Source: Sinonovacula constricta (Eukaryota; Mollusca; Bivalvia; Cardiida; Solecurtidae). From it: 64,000 nt of DNA. The stretch is from positions 24,093,879 to 24,157,878 of the forward strand of contig CM017572.1 of the NCBI GenBank assembly GCA_007844125.1, read 5' to 3'. Both the position numbers and the translations under genes were made by a program. Positions 56,401 to 59,400 of the stretch are shown piece after piece. Each line of letters begins with the position of its first letter. Within the stretch, counting starts at the first letter, position 1. Below the pieces are notes generated by a model that saw only the letters and a program-made list of their open reading frames with translations, was not told the origin of the DNA and did no database searches.

Positions 56401-59400
56401 AGATTGCTTCGTTGAATAATATTTTTAACTTAGTTGATACTGTATGTATGTTACCAACAGGATTTGGTAAAAGTGTAATATACCAGTTATTACCCTGCAT
56501 GCACTCGGATCACGCTTCGGTGATGTCTATATCCGAAGTTTGCCGGAGATCGCCGAGTAGGTACGATTGCCATTTTGGATGTAGTTCGTCAAAATGGCGG
56601 CGACAGCATTATTTCCGAGGTGATTACGTAGAGGACGGAATTACCCGAGGAGTTCCGAGTGCGTCCATGTGCCGATAGTTTCATACGCGTCAGTTTTCAT
56701 ACTTACCAGATGTGTCTGGCGGGTGTTTTAAGTCAGTTTTACCGACAATGTGGTTAAAATTAACAAACTGTACCCCCCAGCAACACAATTAGAATTTATT
56801 ATTAACCCCAACCAACACAATTATAATTGGTAAAATACCCCCATACAACACATTTATATTCCAGGAAACACCCCCCACCCACCGAATTTTAATTGATTTC
56901 CGTTCCACCCCCCCGATGCCGTTTTTCCTGGAACAGCCCTTAGTTTATGACAGACAAAAATAACAAGGATTCTATTATGAATATGACATCAGAAGATACT
57001 TGGCTTTTATCTTGACTCTTCCTAAGCAAAAACTGGTCAGGCTTTGGCAAAAAAGTGTAGATTAAGATAAGCCAGCTCCCACTAAAATCTTTCTGATCAG
57101 GACATCTGCTTTTTGCTATTTAATCTTTATCTACGGATCTAGTAGTCTAATCGGTAAGGGAGGTGCCCGTGGCGTAGTGGTAGAGTTGCAGATTTGTAAT
57201 TTCTCTTAGCCTCTCACCGCATGGGTTCGAGTCCCGTTTGGGGCAAAGGACTTAATGTGGGAAGGTCTTCCCAGCTGACCTGTGGTGTGCAGGTGGTTCT
57301 ACACAAGACATTTGTCTGGGGTCTTCCTCCACTAAAACATCCGAACATCACTATATTGATCATAATTGATCCCTGCGTTGTATTTAAAACACAAAACACT
57401 ATGCGTTAAGCTGTTAGCAAATAATTAAGAATTTAGTGATAAGCAAATAAATAAGAATTAAGCGATATTAACCTTTTCCATGTAGGATATCTACTGAACA
57501 ATACATAAACTTTAGATTTTTGCTATCAAAGTACATGGAAATGTATCAAGATACTGCTACATACCCTGCAGCATGTGGTGCAGAACAAGAATAAGTTTTT
57601 GTTCCTATCAAAATGGCTGACAGTGTTTTAGTTTTCAGCAAAATGGCTGACATGGTTATAGTTTCTATCAAAAGGGCTGACAGAGTTTTTGTTTCTATGG
57701 TGGACAATGTTTTTGTTTCTATCAAAATGGCTGACAGTGTTTTAGTTTCCATTTAAATGGTTGACAGTGTTTTGTTTCCATCAAAATGGCTGAAAGTGTT
57801 TTAGTTTCCATTTCCATCAAAATGGCTGAAAATGTCTGAGTTTCCATCTAAATGGCTGACAGAATATTAGTTTCAATCAAAATGTCTGACAGTGTAACAC
57901 TGTATTAGTTTCCATCAAAATGGCTGACAGTGTTTTATTTTCCATCAAAATGGCTGACAGTGTTTTATTTTTCATCAAAATGGCTGACAGTGTTTTATTT
58001 TCCATCAAATGACTGACAGTGTTTTAGTTTCCAGAAAAAAAGGGTGGCAACCAGCAGTGTAGCTGTGATTAATCAAATTATATACATATTTATAAGAACA
58101 TTAAACACACTTACTTTTACAACTTCTTCAAAAACAACTGCATTTTCTTTCTTGGTATAGTAATGCCGCAGATAAGCCAGAAAATTGTAGGGAAACATCC
58201 CATACATACGATGGAACAATGCATAGACAGCAACTTGGAGATGAAGGAAGAAAATATCTGGGGCGTTGATAGCTGAAACAGTAAATAAATTTAAGCAATT
58301 CAGAGGCCAACTTAACACAGTATTTGTTTAAGTTGAACATGTTTGTTTGTTTATTGATTTTATCTTCCCACCAACAGTATTTCAGTTATCTGAAGATATG
58401 AAGCAGATATATGCTGCCTTCACTGAGTATGGCATGCCATGAACACTTGGCATGATATCATACCCAGTCACATTATCCTGACACCGGGCCAACCAGTTGT
58501 GGAGCTACCATTATATTTGCTTAAGTGTTAGCAAGGGATACCACTACCATTTTTAACGATTTTGAGATGTTGCCGACCAGGATCCAAACGGGGCCTCTTG
58601 TACCTGGAAATGACGAACTACCGATTGCACTACCAGGTCCGGTGACAATATAGTCTTAAAAAAATCAACATTATCTGACATCAATAGTAACCAGTACTGG
58701 CTGAGCGGTGAGTGTTGTCGTCATGTAACTCCACAGCCACTCACCACATGTTTTTGTTGTTGTTGTTATATCGCGGCAACCAATTACTATCATTATAGTC
58801 ATGTCCAGCTATTTAGTTGAAGTGGACCCCAGACAAATATCCAGGTAGAACCACCAGCACACTGCAAGTCCATTGGAAAACTTTCCCAGATTAAGTCCTT
58901 AGCCGTGAACGGGACTCAAGCCCATGTGATGAGAGGATTTGTCAGAGGATTTACAAATTCGCGACTCTACCATTACGCCACAGGTGATCCTTCCGTGTGG
59001 GTCTGAGTCCTGATCGGAGCAGGAAGTTTCATATGGGGAGGCCTTCCAGAAGATCCGTTGTGCACTGGTGGTTCTACCCAGAAATAACTCTGGAAATCTT
59101 CCTCCACCAATAAGTAGCTGACTAACACCAGTAAGACCATAATTGTGTCGGTGCAGAAAAGCAAAAAAGACAAAAAAAAACAGTTTTACTCTACATTTTA
59201 TGTGTTGTCATTTCATGTCAGTTTCAAAAGAGATGTGATACATACACAGTCCAGATCAGCTAAACTTTATTCTGTTTTTTTTTAATGTTGCTTTTTCAAC
59301 TGCATACTCAATCAGATTAGGTTATACAGCACGACTGCCAAACAATGTCTTAAAATAAATAATGTTAAAATACAGAAAAAAAATGACGCCCTTTAATTTC

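Larger units (their letters stand above)
53261..56661. mobile_element. Mutator-like element carrying a helicase fragment and a LINE
   Basis: The left terminus starts CAATCGTACCTACTCGG and the right terminus, read inward, CACTCGGAACTCCTCGG. These are imperfect inverted repeats that resemble the termini of the short elements at 13093-13456 and 25409-25789. The 9-bp sequence CGTCCATGT directly abuts both ends (53252-53260 and 56662-56670) without a mismatch, as expected of a Mutator-like target duplication. A second, inverted copy of the left 40 bp lies internally at 56530-56569 with one mismatch. No MULE transposase is visible, so it is non-autonomous and Pack-MULE-like. Confidence 0.7.
52096..56939. 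mobile_element. PIF/Harbinger-like TIR element with nested insertions
   Basis: The left end at 52096 reads GGGCTGTTCCAGGAAAAA. The right end, read on the minus strand from 56939, starts with the same 18 bases, and similarity extends over about 42 bp with roughly five differences, ending in GTGGAACGGAA. Both ends are flanked by TTA (52093-52095 and 56940-56942), the 3-bp duplication typical of PIF/Harbinger elements. Just inside both ends are short arrays of CCAACACAATT-type units separated by C-rich runs. No Harbinger transposase is visible. Without the internal Mutator-like insertion the element would be about 1.4 kb. Confidence 0.72.
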
